64,000 nucleotides of DNA from Listeria monocytogenes (GTDB lineage: Bacteria > Bacillota > Bacilli > Lactobacillales > Listeriaceae): positions 2,400,001 to 2,464,000 of the forward strand of contig NZ_CP054041.1 of the NCBI RefSeq assembly GCF_013282665.1, in the 5' to 3' direction. The notes beneath the pieces are model-generated. The model made no database searches and had not been told where the DNA came from. It saw nothing but the letters and a program-made list of their open reading frames with translations. Below, in pieces: positions 51,166-59,975 of the stretch. Each line of letters starts with the position of its first letter. The first letter of the stretch is position 1. Made by a program: the position numbers and the translations under genes.

Positions 51166-51215
51166 TATACAGGTTTAGTAAATAAATTCGTCAGTCGGAG
51201 TTGGAGGGAAAAATA

Positions 51216-51365
51216 ATGCGCGTTAATATTACTTTAGAATGCACTGAATGCGGTGATCGTAATTACATCACTACTAAAAATAAGCGTGAAAATCCGGAAC
51301 GTATTGAATTAAAAAAATATTGTCCAAGATTACGCCGTGTAACTTTACACCGCGAAACTAAGTAA
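51216..51365 (+). CDS. rpmG: Ribosomal protein L33
   Basis: 49 aa. The ATG at 51216 follows ttggaggga. The sequence [20 protein letters not shown] is typical L33; the first zinc-type pair CTEC is present, but the second pair has only one cysteine (YCPRLRR), so the zinc site is incomplete, as in some Firmicute L33 paralogues. It is part of the 50S subunit near the E site. The genome likely holds other rpmG copies. A terminator follows before the cyclo-ligase gene. Confidence 0.93.
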   Translation: MRVNITLECTECGDRNYITTKNKRENPERIELKKYCPRLRRVTLHRETK

Positions 51366-51397
51366 GCAGCAGGATCTCCATTCTGTTGCTTTTTTTA
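51364..51397 (+). terminator. Terminator after rpmG
   Basis: The stem aagcagcagga / ttctgttgctt (one mismatch) is followed by seven T. Confidence 0.7.
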
Positions 51398-51421
51398 TTA
51401 GTACAAAAGGGGGAAGTCGAA

Positions 51422-51961
51422 ATGGAAGATAAATGCCTACTACGTGAGCAAGTTCTACGGAATTTGAATAGCATTGATAGAGTAGAACATCGCGAACGTT
51501 CTATTAAATTAGCAGAAAAATTATTTTTATTACCAGAATGGAAAAACGCTAAGGTTGTTGGCATCACATTAGCAAGACACCCTGAAATTGAAACAGAGAC
51601 AATCATCCTACAAGCGAAAAAAGAAGGGAAAACCGTTTTAATCCCAAAAACATACTATCCTAGCAAGAAAATGGAATTTAAAAAAATGGATTCTGTACAT
51701 CCTTTAATAAAATCTAAGTTTGGCATTTTAGAACCAAATGAATTAGCAGAAACAGTTGATAAGAAAGCCATTGATTTATTAATTGTTCCTGGAGTTGCCT
51801 TTAATAAAGAACACTATAGAATTGGTTTTGGTGGGGGATTTTATGATAGATTCCTAATGGATTTTCAAGGACCAACAGTATCCTTATATCTGTATGAACA
51901 GCAAATAGCGTTTACACCTGAAATGCATGACAAACCAGTTTCTATCCTGATAGGAGGATAA
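51422..51961 (+). CDS. 5-Formyltetrahydrofolate cyclo-ligase
   Basis: 179 aa. The ATG at 51422 follows aaggggga. The family signature is near the end: DLLIVPGVAFNKEHYRIGFGGGFYDRFL, with the ATP/substrate glycine-rich loop. The N-terminal LLREQVLRNLNSIDRVEHRERS matches the 5-FCL helix. It turns 5-formyl-THF and ATP into 5,10-methenyl-THF, which clears an inhibitor of folate enzymes. The Bacillus homologue is yqgN, also next to rpmG and gluP (yqgP). Confidence 0.93.
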   Translation: MEDKCLLREQVLRNLNSIDRVEHRERSIKLAEKLFLLPEWKNAKVVGITLARHPEIETETIILQAKKEGKTVLIPKTYYPSKKMEFKKMDSVHPLIKSKFGILEPNELAETVDKKAIDLLIVPGVAFNKEHYRIGFGGGFYDRFLMDFQGPTVSLYLYEQQIAFTPEMHDKPVSILIGG

Positions 51962-51980
51962 GAAAAAATAATTCTATAGA

Positions 51981-52015
51981 AAATAGGGTGGATTGTTTAC
52001 AACGCCCTATTTTTT
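51981..52015 (+). terminator. Terminator after the cyclo-ligase gene, overlapping the gluP promoter
   Basis: The stem aaataggg / ccctattt with a 16-base loop is followed by T residues. The gluP -35 lies in its loop. Confidence 0.65.
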
Positions 52016-52024
52016 GCGTATAGT
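51996..52024 (+). promoter_or_regulatory. SigA-type promoter for gluP
   Basis: TTTACA (51996-52001), 17 bases, TATAGT (52019-52024), 35 bases before the TTG start. Confidence 0.6.
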
Positions 52025-52059
52025 AGTAAATATAATTTGTAATGAAAGCAGGGAATTTT

Positions 52060-53598
52060 TTGAGCTTCCAAGAACAATATGTCTTCTGGCGCCTAACTAA
52101 TTATTTCTTGGGTGTTGAAAAATACCGTTTAATCCACCTTCATGAGGAGAAACAAGAACTTTGGTTGGAAAATATAGGCCAGAAAAAAAGACCAGTCATC
52201 CGTATTCAGATGAAAGAATTAAGTTGGGCTAATGTGGTGGAACGAGATGTGACACACACTTTACATGTTACGGAAAACCTTCGTAAGCAAATGGGGCGTT
52301 TAAAATTGCCTCTTGTAAATATTTATATAACACCATTTGAACCAATGGGTGATATTTCCCCTTTTTTTGGACAATCCATTGCTTCTCCAAATGAAAAAGT
52401 GAAATTAGAAAATATTTTACTAGCGAACGAACAAATGAGAGAGCATCTAGATATACTTATTAAAACGTTAGAATTACCCGAAGAAGCGTTTATTCTTCCA
52501 ATGGAAATAACAAAAGAGCTAGTAGCGAAAGAGCGAGAGCAAGTCATCGCGTATATCACTACTAAAGTAAATGAAGAACAAAAAGTTGCTAGAAATTCCA
52601 AACCAATTGTTACGTATACATTCTTAGGGCTTTTAGTTGCAGCATTTTTGTGGCTTTCTTTCCAAGGTGGAACGACCAATTCATTTAACTTAATTAAATG
52701 GGGCGGGAAATTTAATCCACTTATTTATGCCGGAGAATGGTGGCGCTTTATTTCACCAATTTTTCTTCATAGTGGATTAATGCATTTAGCTTCCAATGCA
52801 GTTATGCTATATATTGTTGGTGCATGGGCAGAGCGTATTTATGGTAAATGGCGTTATGTGCTCATTCTTCTCTTAGGAGGAATATGCGGAAACATAGCTA
52901 GTTTTGCACTAAACATGAATTTATCTGTTGGTGCGAGTACTGCCGTTTTTGCAGTAATGGGCGCGCTACTTTATTTGGTTGTTTTAAAACCGAATCTTTA
53001 TGCAAAAACCATTGGTGTCAGCATTGCTTCACTTGTCGCAATCAATTTACTAATTGACGTATTTTCTAGTCAAATTGACATTGCCGGCCATATTGGTGGT
53101 TTAGTCGGTGGCTTTTTACTTGCAGGAGCATTGTCATTACCGAAACAATTTTTTCATTGGCGCCGCCTCGCATATGGTATTTCGCTTTTTGCTGTAGCTA
53201 TTTTATTTTTGTACTTTGGCTACCAAAAAGGAGAGCAACCGTATGATCCGATGCAAGCAAATGTGGCTGTACAACAATATCTTCAAGAACAAAATAAAAA
53301 AGAAGCAACAAAAATCACCGATAATTTAATTTCTAGCGGAAGTGCGGATGGCTATTCGTATACGTACGCTTCCTCTATAGCTTTACAGGATAAGCAAGTA
53401 GATAAAGCAGAAGCGATGGCTAAAGAAGCAATTAATATCGACAAAGATATCCCAGAAGCTCATTATTATTTATCCGTTTGCTATAGAATAAAAGGGGATA
53501 TACCAAATGCAATTAACGAAGCAAACAGAGCTAGAGAATTATCAAGCAATCCATTTTTTGATTCTTATTACGATGAGTTAGAAAAAATCAAAGAATAA
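52060..53598 (+). CDS. gluP: Rhomboid intramembrane serine protease GluP with TPR repeats
   Basis: 512 aa from a TTG at 52060 after agcaggga; an upstream ATG (52042) has no ribosome-binding site. An N-terminal cytosolic domain (about 1-180) is followed by seven membrane helices (about 185-395). The rhomboid catalytic Ser lies in VGASTAVFAVMGA and the His in DIAGHIGGLVGG, and SNAVMLYIVGAWAE is the oxyanion-side region. C-terminal TPR-like helices (about 410-510) follow. The Bacillus homologue cuts membrane substrates and affects glucose uptake and division. It forms a unit with yqgQ and glcK. Confidence 0.92.
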   Translation: MSFQEQYVFWRLTNYFLGVEKYRLIHLHEEKQELWLENIGQKKRPVIRIQMKELSWANVVERDVTHTLHVTENLRKQMGRLKLPLVNIYITPFEPMGDISPFFGQSIASPNEKVKLENILLANEQMREHLDILIKTLELPEEAFILPMEITKELVAKEREQVIAYITTKVNEEQKVARNSKPIVTYTFLGLLVAAFLWLSFQGGTTNSFNLIKWGGKFNPLIYAGEWWRFISPIFLHSGLMHLASNAVMLYIVGAWAERIYGKWRYVLILLLGGICGNIASFALNMNLSVGASTAVFAVMGALLYLVVLKPNLYAKTIGVSIASLVAINLLIDVFSSQIDIAGHIGGLVGGFLLAGALSLPKQFFHWRRLAYGISLFAVAILFLYFGYQKGEQPYDPMQANVAVQQYLQEQNKKEATKITDNLISSGSADGYSYTYASSIALQDKQVDKAEAMAKEAINIDKDIPEAHYYLSVCYRIKGDIPNAINEANRARELSSNPFFDSYYDELEKIKE

Positions 53599-53611
53599 GA
53601 GGTTTTTTAAT

Positions 53612-53824
53612 GTGAAAACAGTTTATGATGTTGCCCAATTACTTAGAAAGCATGGCATTATTGTTTATTTAGGAAAACGACAATATGACATCGAAATGAT
53701 GGAATATGAAATTACAGAACTTTTTAAACATAATATTTTAGATAGAGAACTTTTTGCCAGAGCTAGAAGTATATTGAAACAAGAATTAATCAAAGAACAA
53801 CGAAAAAATAGTAGTTTAAATTAA
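53612..53824 (+). CDS. yqgQ: YqgQ family (DUF910) small protein
   Basis: 70 aa from a GTG at 53612 with taagagg upstream. The conserved segment YDVAQLLRKHGIIVYLGKRQYDIEMMEYEITELF is the YqgQ signature. Compact helical protein; function unknown. It lies between gluP (13 bases) and glcK (24 bases) in the same operon, as in Bacillus. Confidence 0.9.
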   Translation: MKTVYDVAQLLRKHGIIVYLGKRQYDIEMMEYEITELFKHNILDRELFARARSILKQELIKEQRKNSSLN

Positions 53825-53848
53825 ATTGATTATAAGGAGAACAGCAGA

Positions 53849-54817
53849 ATGAACAAAAAATTAATTGGTGTAGATTTAGGCGGGACAACAGCAAAGTTAG
53901 CTATTTTAACAAAAGAAGGCGACATTGAAGAAAAATGGACAATTGATACAAATATTGAAGATAAAGGTGCCCATATTGTTAAAAATATTGGCGACTCCAT
54001 CAATCAAAAATTAACAGATTTACAACTAGATAATGATATATTTTATGGTATTGGAATGGGAACTCCAGGGACTGTTAATTATGAAACTGGCACAGTTAAA
54101 GGAGCTTATAACCTAGGTTGGGCTGAAGAACAAAATGTTAGTCAAGATTTAGAAAATATTACTGGTTTAAAAATCATATTAGATAATGATGCCAATGTTG
54201 CCGCTCTTGGTGAACGCTGGAAAGGTGCAGGTGAAGGTGGAGCTAATGTCGTTTTCGTAACGCTTGGAACAGGTGTTGGCGGCGGGATTTTCGCAGAAGG
54301 CAAAATTTTACATGGTATTCGCGGAGCTGCTGGTGAAATTGGTCATGTAACTGTAGTTCCGGAAAACGGTTATGATTGCACATGTGGCAAAAAGGGCTGT
54401 TTAGAAACTGTCGCATCAGCAACGGGAATCGTTCGAGTAGCGAAAGATTTAGCGAAAGAGTATACAGGTAAATCTGCACTTAAAGATGCAATAAACAATG
54501 ACGAAACAATTACTTCTAAATTGATTTTTGAATTAGGTGCAGAAGGTGATGCTTTAGCAAATGAAACCATTGATAAAATTTCTTTCTATTTGGCTTTAGC
54601 GCTTAGTCACATTGGCAATATGTTAAATCCAGAGAAAATTATTATCGGCGGCGGAGTTTCAGCAGCAGGCGACCAATTATTAACGCCGGTTAGAACTTAT
54701 TTTGAGACAATGGTTTTCCCGGCGGTGAAAGAATCCACTAAATTATCTATTGCGACAAAAGGGAATGACGCAGGGATAATTGGAGCTGCATGGTTAGCAC
54801 TACCAAGTGAAGATTAA
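53849..54817 (+). CDS. glcK: Glucokinase, ROK family
   Basis: 322 aa. The ATG follows aaggagaac. N-terminal ATP-binding LIGVDLGGTTAKLAIL, NDANVAALGERW with the catalytic Asp, GTGVGGGIF, and the ROK zinc motif CTCGKKGCLE with a preceding EIGHVTV are all present. It phosphorylates glucose that enters by non-PTS routes or is released from disaccharides. A hairpin terminator follows. Confidence 0.95.
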   Translation: MNKKLIGVDLGGTTAKLAILTKEGDIEEKWTIDTNIEDKGAHIVKNIGDSINQKLTDLQLDNDIFYGIGMGTPGTVNYETGTVKGAYNLGWAEEQNVSQDLENITGLKIILDNDANVAALGERWKGAGEGGANVVFVTLGTGVGGGIFAEGKILHGIRGAAGEIGHVTVVPENGYDCTCGKKGCLETVASATGIVRVAKDLAKEYTGKSALKDAINNDETITSKLIFELGAEGDALANETIDKISFYLALALSHIGNMLNPEKIIIGGGVSAAGDQLLTPVRTYFETMVFPAVKESTKLSIATKGNDAGIIGAAWLALPSED

Positions 54818-54827
54818 TATTAATTTG

Positions 54828-54868
54828 TATAAGCTACAATAACACTCCATTATTGTAGCTTGTTTTAT
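54828..54868 (+). terminator. Terminator after glcK
   Basis: The stem aagctacaataa / ttattgtagctt is followed by gtttta. Confidence 0.75.
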
Positions 54869-54893
54869 AAAGATAATCTTTCTATAACGCATT

Positions 54894-54919
54894 GTTTTAG
54901 CTTCCTATGAAAAGGGTAA
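54894..54919 (+). promoter_or_regulatory. Candidate SigB-type promoter for the lipoprotein gene
   Basis: GTTTTA (54894-54899), a 14-base spacer and GGGTAA (54914-54919), one mismatch from GGGWAT, 31 bases before the ATG. Confidence 0.4.
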
Positions 54920-54950
54920 AATTTTAGCATAGAGAGATTGGAGGCCAGAG

Positions 54951-56042
54951 ATGAAAAAATCAAATGTTTTTTTGATGATTACCTTATTAGTAGGGTTGGT
55001 TTTTATCTCTTTTGGTTGCTCGGAGGAAAAAGAAACGCCAAAAAAGACTGCAAAAGAAGTGCAAGGTGTTCAAATTAAAACAAAAGAATTCCAGCGAGTG
55101 GTTGGTTGGCTGTCAAAAGATTCTGTTTTGCTGCAAACTAAAAAATCTGGAGTTACGTATTTTGAAGAATTGAATATTTATAATGAAAAGAAAAGACCAA
55201 TCTTTAATACGAAGGAATCTATTTCTGAAGTCCAAATTAGTCCAGATTATCGAAATATCTTACTTTATTCTGCTGAATCAGCTGAAAAAGCCACAATGCG
55301 AATAATTGCTTTGAATGATGGTTCAACTGTTGCATCACGAGCAACAAAACCTTTAACGACGACATTTTATTGGAACGACGAGTCACCTGAAAAAATTATG
55401 TTTGTCACGTATAGTCCAGAATGGAATTTCCAAATAGAAAATTGGAATTATACATTGGATCAACTGGATAAAATAGACGTCGCGTCACCCTTTATTTCGT
55501 GGTACGGAGATAATTTGGTAATTTCAAACAATAAAGACAAACCGGATGATGAATTAGGAAACCTTTATTTACAAGATATTAGAGATAGCGCTACTAAAAA
55601 TTTGATTGTAGCTAATATTATGCAATTTGCTGTTCATGATAATGTATTGCTTACTATTGAAAAAAACTCTGATGAAAAATTATTATACGATTTTAGAACA
55701 CTTGGATTTCAAAATTTCTTTTCGTATAATGCTGCACGAGAGTATGATGAATTAGGCACTTTTGTTCCGTATTTTGATACAAATTTTGATAAGAATTCTT
55801 TTCTTACATTTGTTCCGTATAAAAGCGCTAAAATTGGTAGCGGATCAAAAGAGTATAAGTTAGTAAAAATTGATCCAACGAACAAAAAAGAATCGACTAT
55901 CTTGGAATTAATGGATAACCAGCCTATTTTATCATATGAAACAGGGGATTTGGTTCTCTATGGTTATTTATTTGATAAGGTAATCGATACGAAAACAGGT
56001 AAAATGTATAATCTAATTAATACACCAACTAAATCTTTTTAA
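54951..56042 (+). CDS. YqgU-like lipoprotein of unknown function
   Basis: 363 aa. The ATG at 54951 follows ttggaggccag. Its signal peptide has a lipobox-like FISFGC (Cys about 23), so it is inferred to be lipid-anchored outside the membrane. The rest looks like a beta-propeller with repeated short strands and DK/DGS turns (VQISPDYRNILLYSA, WNDESPEKIMFVTYSPEW). It resembles Bacillus YqgU, which also sits near comG. Function not established. It converges on comGG with a shared terminator. A SigB-like promoter is possible. Confidence 0.75.
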   Translation: MKKSNVFLMITLLVGLVFISFGCSEEKETPKKTAKEVQGVQIKTKEFQRVVGWLSKDSVLLQTKKSGVTYFEELNIYNEKKRPIFNTKESISEVQISPDYRNILLYSAESAEKATMRIIALNDGSTVASRATKPLTTTFYWNDESPEKIMFVTYSPEWNFQIENWNYTLDQLDKIDVASPFISWYGDNLVISNNKDKPDDELGNLYLQDIRDSATKNLIVANIMQFAVHDNVLLTIEKNSDEKLLYDFRTLGFQNFFSYNAAREYDELGTFVPYFDTNFDKNSFLTFVPYKSAKIGSGSKEYKLVKIDPTNKKESTILELMDNQPILSYETGDLVLYGYLFDKVIDTKTGKMYNLINTPTKSF

Positions 56043-56080
56043 AACAACGAGTTCCTTCTTTAAGGGCTCGTTGTTTTTGT
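56043..56080. terminator. Bidirectional terminator between the lipoprotein gene and comGG
   Basis: The stem aacaacgag-cctt / aagggctcgttgtt has small mismatches and flanking A/T runs. Confidence 0.75.
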
Positions 56081-56377
56081 TAATGTATAGCCGTTTTCTA
56101 GTGTGATTTGACAGTTGAATTCTGTTAGTTGATTATCTGTCGCCTGGCAATCTATCTTTGTGCCTTTGTAATTTGTTTTAAACTGATGTGAAAGTGAGGA
56201 TGTTTCCTTAATTTCTATGAAAGCTAAATTTAGTTTAGTGGAGGCTAAATAATAATTTTGAATCAATTTTTCATATTGTATTTGTGTCTTAAAGATAGAA
56301 GCGCTGCCAGTAACGATTAAAATGGAAATAAACGCAATGAAAATGGTAAATGGGAGCGTAAATGCATTAGTTTTCAT
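56060..56377 (-). CDS. comGG: Competence protein ComGG
   Basis: 105 aa, overlapping comGF by 4 bases. A hydrophobic N-terminal helix (LPFTIFIAFISILIVTGSASI) follows MKTNAFT, with no clear prepilin peptidase Gly-Phe site. The remainder is short and weakly conserved, normal for ComGG. It is assigned mainly by position as the seventh gene of the comG operon. It is a minor component of the transformation pilus. Confidence 0.8.
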   Translation of the reverse strand: MKTNAFTLPFTIFIAFISILIVTGSASIFKTQIQYEKLIQNYYLASTKLNLAFIEIKETSSLSHQFKTNYKGTKIDCQATDNQLTEFNCQITLENGYTLTKTTSP

Positions 56378-56841
56378 GGAGTCAATACCACTTCTGGTAA
56401 TGCGAATACAGATGTATATATCTGTGTGTAAAAGTCTTGTACCGTTAAATGAAGTTGTTTTTCTTTCTTAATTAATTGATATTCTTTTACATTAGTAAGT
56501 AATGGTTCATGTCCTTTTCCGTTTACTTGTCTACGAACTAAATCATTATATTTGGAATAGGTGATAAGGTCTTTGCCATTACTAAAAGAAAGTTTATTCC
56601 CATCAATCTGAATATTAGTCGCTTTTTCTAATTCTAAGCGAGTTTGAATGAGAAAAAGTTGCCATTCTGTTGTCTGGCTAATGTTGCTAAGCTGGAGAGT
56701 CTTGTTGTAGCATTGAAAAAATAATGGGATGAGCGAGCTAATACTTAAAATGATTGTAATAGACAAGATTGTTTCGAGAAGAGTGAAAGCGGGTGAACCG
56801 CTTTTAAAAGTTGCATTTTTCTTCCAATTTATTTTTTGCAC
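56374..56841 (-). CDS. comGF: Competence protein ComGF
   Basis: 155 aa from a GTG at 56841, about 11 bases after aaggagg; the frame extends upstream without a better start. A prepilin-like N-terminal FTLLETILSITIILSISSLIPLFF follows a short basic leader. The C-terminal half (QLFLIQTRLELEKATNIQIDGNKLSFSNGKDLITYSKYNDLVRRQVNGKGHEPLL) matches the ComGF family. It overlaps comGE by 38 bases and comGG by 4. Confidence 0.85.
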   Translation of the reverse strand: MQKINWKKNATFKSGSPAFTLLETILSITIILSISSLIPLFFQCYNKTLQLSNISQTTEWQLFLIQTRLELEKATNIQIDGNKLSFSNGKDLITYSKYNDLVRRQVNGKGHEPLLTNVKEYQLIKKEKQLHLTVQDFYTQIYTSVFALPEVVLTP

Positions 56842-57088
56842 AAATTTGGATACCTCCTTGATAATAGAAACTTTGGATACGTTTATCCTTAAAGTTAACC
56901 GGAACACTTTTGTGGCGTAATAGTTCGCTGTGTTCGTAAATTTCTTGATAGACTCTGCTCGTTTCTTTTTGATAGTCTAGTTTTTCAAAAATAGTCATAG
57001 CTGTGGGTAATAAAAAACTACAAACCATTGAAAAAAGGAGAAGCGAAACCATGCTTTCAACTAAAGAAAATCCGTTAATTTTGTTCAA
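56804..57088 (-). CDS. comGE: Competence prepilin ComGE
   Basis: 94 aa, overlapping comGD by 14 bases. The type IV prepilin motif INGFSLVESMVSLLLFSMV has the Gly-Phe cleavage site and Glu5. It is short and assigned by motif plus place in the operon; it is a minor pseudopilin. Confidence 0.85.
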   Translation of the reverse strand: MNKINGFSLVESMVSLLLFSMVCSFLLPTAMTIFEKLDYQKETSRVYQEIYEHSELLRHKSVPVNFKDKRIQSFYYQGGIQICAKNKLEEKCNF

Positions 57089-57503
57089 TTCTAAAACGCC
57101 CCTTTCCGATTTGAAATATTAGCTTGTAGCTATTTGTCGAACTTGTCAGGTGAATTGTTGAAAAACGATTAATGGATCCATCTGTACTCGAAAAACGAAA
57201 ATTTCCTATTTTTGGTTGTGTTAAAGTTAACGTCTGTGAGAATGGAAGGATGGCAAGAGTTTTTGAGTTAGTATAGGTGATGAGTTGATTTTTCATTGTG
57301 TCAAATGAAATAAACGTATCTTGGTTTGTTGCTACAGCATTTATTTGCGCATGATAGATGGTGGCTTTTATTTCTTCTAGTAGTTGCTTCTCCCTAAGCG
57401 TGGATAATGTACTTGAAATAGGAAAGATAGTTAATGTGATTAGTGTAAAGCTGATAGTTAGTACAAGTAACATTTCTAATAAAGTAAATCCATTTATTTT
57501 CAT
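57075..57503 (-). CDS. comGD: Competence prepilin ComGD
   Basis: 142 aa, overlapping comGC by 4 bases. The prepilin N-terminus INGFTLLEMLLVLTISFTLITL has the Gly-Phe site and Glu5, followed by a pseudopilin-like domain. Minor pseudopilin of the DNA-uptake pilus. Confidence 0.9.
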   Translation of the reverse strand: MKINGFTLLEMLLVLTISFTLITLTIFPISSTLSTLREKQLLEEIKATIYHAQINAVATNQDTFISFDTMKNQLITYTNSKTLAILPFSQTLTLTQPKIGNFRFSSTDGSINRFSTIHLTSSTNSYKLIFQIGKGRFRIEQN

Positions 57504-57823
57504 TTTTTCTCTGAAACATTTCCTGAGCTATCTATCTTGATACTATTTCCATTAGGACAAGATTTTTGATTAGCTTTTAAATAACCTCCACTTACTAAAT
57601 CAGCTACAGAAGGGATTGAATTTTTATCTAATTGGTAGGACTGAACTTGACCTTGAACCATTGAAATGAAGGCCTCGCATCCTTTATCGTTGATTGATTT
57701 ACTTTGTGACACGATGTTTGGAATCGTAAGGAGTAACAAAACACTAACCACTAACAATACAATTAACATCTCCACCAAAGTAAAGCCTCGCTCATCTCGC
57801 CAATCAATTTTCTTTTTAAACAT
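57500..57823 (-). CDS. comGC: Major competence pseudopilin ComGC
   Basis: 107 aa from the ATG at 57823 (aaaggagg upstream). The prepilin signal RGFTLVEMLIVLLVVSVLLLLTIPN is complete (Gly-Phe cleavage, Glu5). Two cysteines (GCEAF and SCPNG) could form the disulfide known in Gram-positive ComGC. It forms the pilus that captures DNA. It is 13 bases after comGB. Confidence 0.94.
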   Translation of the reverse strand: MFKKKIDWRDERGFTLVEMLIVLLVVSVLLLLTIPNIVSQSKSINDKGCEAFISMVQGQVQSYQLDKNSIPSVADLVSGGYLKANQKSCPNGNSIKIDSSGNVSEKK

Positions 57824-57836
57824 TAAAACTCCTCCT

Positions 57837-58868
57837 TTAAATTTGATTTACCATAGAAAACATGGGATATAAAATGGACAAATAAATGGATACAATTAAA
57901 ATACCAATAACGATAAAAACAATTGGTTGGATAAATGAAAATAATTTTTCGGTCTTTTGAAGTGATTTCTGATGACATAAGTTATAATAAAATAAAAATT
58001 CCTCTGCTAAATTACCATTTTTTTCGCCGTGGATAGCAATGTAATAAAGCTCTTTTTCAAATATAGGCATTTTTTCTAGTGCTTCTGTTAGTGATAATCC
58101 TTGTTCAAGCGTAGGAAGGATTTGCTTAGCGATTGCTTGAAAGAATGCGGGAGATTCTTCTTGCGCAAAGAGGTGCATAATATGCGTTATAGATAAACCG
58201 CTTTTCAGCAGATATCCGAGTTCGCGCGCAAGGTATTGCGAATAATGAATTCTTGAAAATTGGTGAATATATGGAATTCGACAATAAAAATAAGCACGAT
58301 CGTAAGCATTTTTTTGCTTTTGCTTTCGAATTATGAGGCTGAAAATTAGAAAAAGGCTAAGTAAAAAAATTCCTAATAAAACTGGAACCTTTTCAAGCAG
58401 GAAATAAGTGAATTTAGTTCCAACTGTGCCTTTAGTTGATAGTTGTGTAAATAAAAGTTCGAATTTAGGTAAGAGAAAAATCCGAAGCAAGAAGAACACC
58501 AGAATGACAGTAGAGAATAAGACTAGTGGATATTGGAAAGTCTTCATTAATGCGTTTTTTTCTTCCGCTTTTCTTTTCATATGGACGCCGGTCTCGTGAA
58601 TTGTTTGCAAAAAGTAACCGTGACTAGAAGCGTAATGAAGTTGGGAACAAATGAATTCAGGAAATCCATTTTTTGAAAGAGCATAGGAAAAAGAATTTCC
58701 GTTTGCGAGTGAAGTGATAATTTGTTCATATCTTTTGCGATATTTGGGCGAAGTAATGCTTAAATAGCTAATGGTCGCATCTAAGGAGAATCCCTTTTCG
58801 AGTAAACTGGCAACTCTAATTAAAAATTCTCCGTCCTCTTTCCAATTAGTGCGCTGAAAAAAAGCCAT
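57837..58868 (-). CDS. comGB: Competence pilus platform protein ComGB
   Basis: 343 aa. The ATG at 58868 lies 6 bases after aaggag; a TTG two codons upstream is less likely. It is a type II secretion/pilus F-domain protein with two repeated GspF modules and three membrane helices (about 105-130, 155-185, 315-340). The second repeat contains YLLKSGLSITHIMHLF and AIHGEKNGNLAEE. It overlaps comGA by 23 bases. Confidence 0.92.
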   Translation of the reverse strand: MAFFQRTNWKEDGEFLIRVASLLEKGFSLDATISYLSITSPKYRKRYEQIITSLANGNSFSYALSKNGFPEFICSQLHYASSHGYFLQTIHETGVHMKRKAEEKNALMKTFQYPLVLFSTVILVFFLLRIFLLPKFELLFTQLSTKGTVGTKFTYFLLEKVPVLLGIFLLSLFLIFSLIIRKQKQKNAYDRAYFYCRIPYIHQFSRIHYSQYLARELGYLLKSGLSITHIMHLFAQEESPAFFQAIAKQILPTLEQGLSLTEALEKMPIFEKELYYIAIHGEKNGNLAEEFLFYYNLCHQKSLQKTEKLFSFIQPIVFIVIGILIVSIYLSILYPMFSMVNQI

Positions 58869-59868
58869 AGGCAACTCCTTTCTCGAAGTTTCTTTTAATA
58901 GGATATTTAGGCTTAATCTGCTGTTTATTAGATTGGAAATAGGCTTTTATCTCTTGTTGCGTAAGAACTTCATAGATAGCTGTTCTTTTTCGGTGCAAAT
59001 GTGTACAAAGGGGATGGCATTTTTCTCCGCAGAAGGTGCAAACTAGATGTGTTAGCTTTTGAAAGCTGATTCCGAGTAAGCATTGCGCTAATTCTTCTGA
59101 GCTAATACCGAATTCAAGTAATCTTAATAAAACTCCATAAGCATCTCCAGCATGAACCGTGCTTAAAACCAAGTGACCAGTTAATGCAGCACGAACAACT
59201 ATTTTAGCGGTTTCTGCATCGCGTATTTCCCCTATAATTAAAATATCAGGATCATGGCGTAAGACGGATCGAATGATGGGTGCATAAGTGATGCTTGCTT
59301 TTTCGTTCACTTCGATTTGGAGAAAGCCTGGAGAATGATGTTCAACAGGATCTTCAATTGTAATGATTTGCAGTTCATCTTTATTTTCTATAGAAGAAAC
59401 AAGGCTATACATAGAACTAGACTTACCACTACCTGTGCTACCGGAAAAAAGAAACAAACCTGTTTGGTTTTTACACTGTTGTTGAATTTGTTTAGTGGAC
59501 TTAGGAAATACACTGGATTTTAAAAATGGGATAGGGTACTTGTAACGAAAAATTCGAATAACCATGCTTTCATGAAAATCTTTGCTAGGCATAGTAGAGA
59601 GCCGTAAAGCAATTTTTTCTGTGTTTGTATTTTTTTCAAAACTACCAGATTGGGGTCGTCTTTTTTCGCTTATATCCAAAGCTGCTTGGAATTTAAGAAA
59701 AGATATTAACTTTTCTCCTACATCTATTGGAAGGTAAAGAAGCGGAATCAATGTCCCATTTACCCGAAGACGGAGTAAGTAGCGGTTTGAGAGTGGATGA
59801 ATATGAACATCGCTTGCATGGACACGTAATGCTTGAGTTATGATGTGTTCTGTCATTTTTTGCGGCAT
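58846..59868 (-). CDS. comGA: Competence pilus assembly ATPase ComGA
   Basis: 340 aa. The ATG at 59868 lies 5 bases after aaggagg; upstream in-frame ATGs have no ribosome-binding site. VHASDVHIHP begins the family fold, Walker A is GSTGSGKS (143-150), and DPDILIIGEIRDAETA gives the Walker B and Asp box. A four-Cys zinc motif lies near 275-300 (CTFCGEKCHPLC). It powers pilus assembly on the inner face of the membrane. In L. monocytogenes, com genes have also been tied to phagosomal escape through ComK control (from memory). Confidence 0.94.
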   Translation of the reverse strand: MPQKMTEHIITQALRVHASDVHIHPLSNRYLLRLRVNGTLIPLLYLPIDVGEKLISFLKFQAALDISEKRRPQSGSFEKNTNTEKIALRLSTMPSKDFHESMVIRIFRYKYPIPFLKSSVFPKSTKQIQQQCKNQTGLFLFSGSTGSGKSSSMYSLVSSIENKDELQIITIEDPVEHHSPGFLQIEVNEKASITYAPIIRSVLRHDPDILIIGEIRDAETAKIVVRAALTGHLVLSTVHAGDAYGVLLRLLEFGISSEELAQCLLGISFQKLTHLVCTFCGEKCHPLCTHLHRKRTAIYEVLTQQEIKAYFQSNKQQIKPKYPIKRNFEKGVAYGFFSAH

Positions 59869-59941
59869 AAGAACCTCCTTACAAGTCATATTCTTCATAA
59901 GCAAGCAAAATCCTTTGTGTCTGAATCTTTCACAAAAAAGA

Positions 59942-59975
59942 AAATAGTATTTTCTAAATGCAAAAGTAGCATTTC
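59942..59975. promoter_or_regulatory. ComK-type box pair (K-box) upstream of comGA
   Basis: AAAA-N5-TTTT (59942-59954, perfect) and AAAA-N5-ATTT (59963-59975, one mismatch) are separated by 8 bases. That spacing is one of those used by B. subtilis ComK sites. The pair lies about 75 bases before the comGA start. Confidence 0.7.

Noticed and set aside
58846..58868. comGA-comGB overlap as a possible frameshift
   Set aside because: Both proteins have complete family domains and a proper ribosome-binding site lies inside comGA; short overlaps occur throughout this operon.
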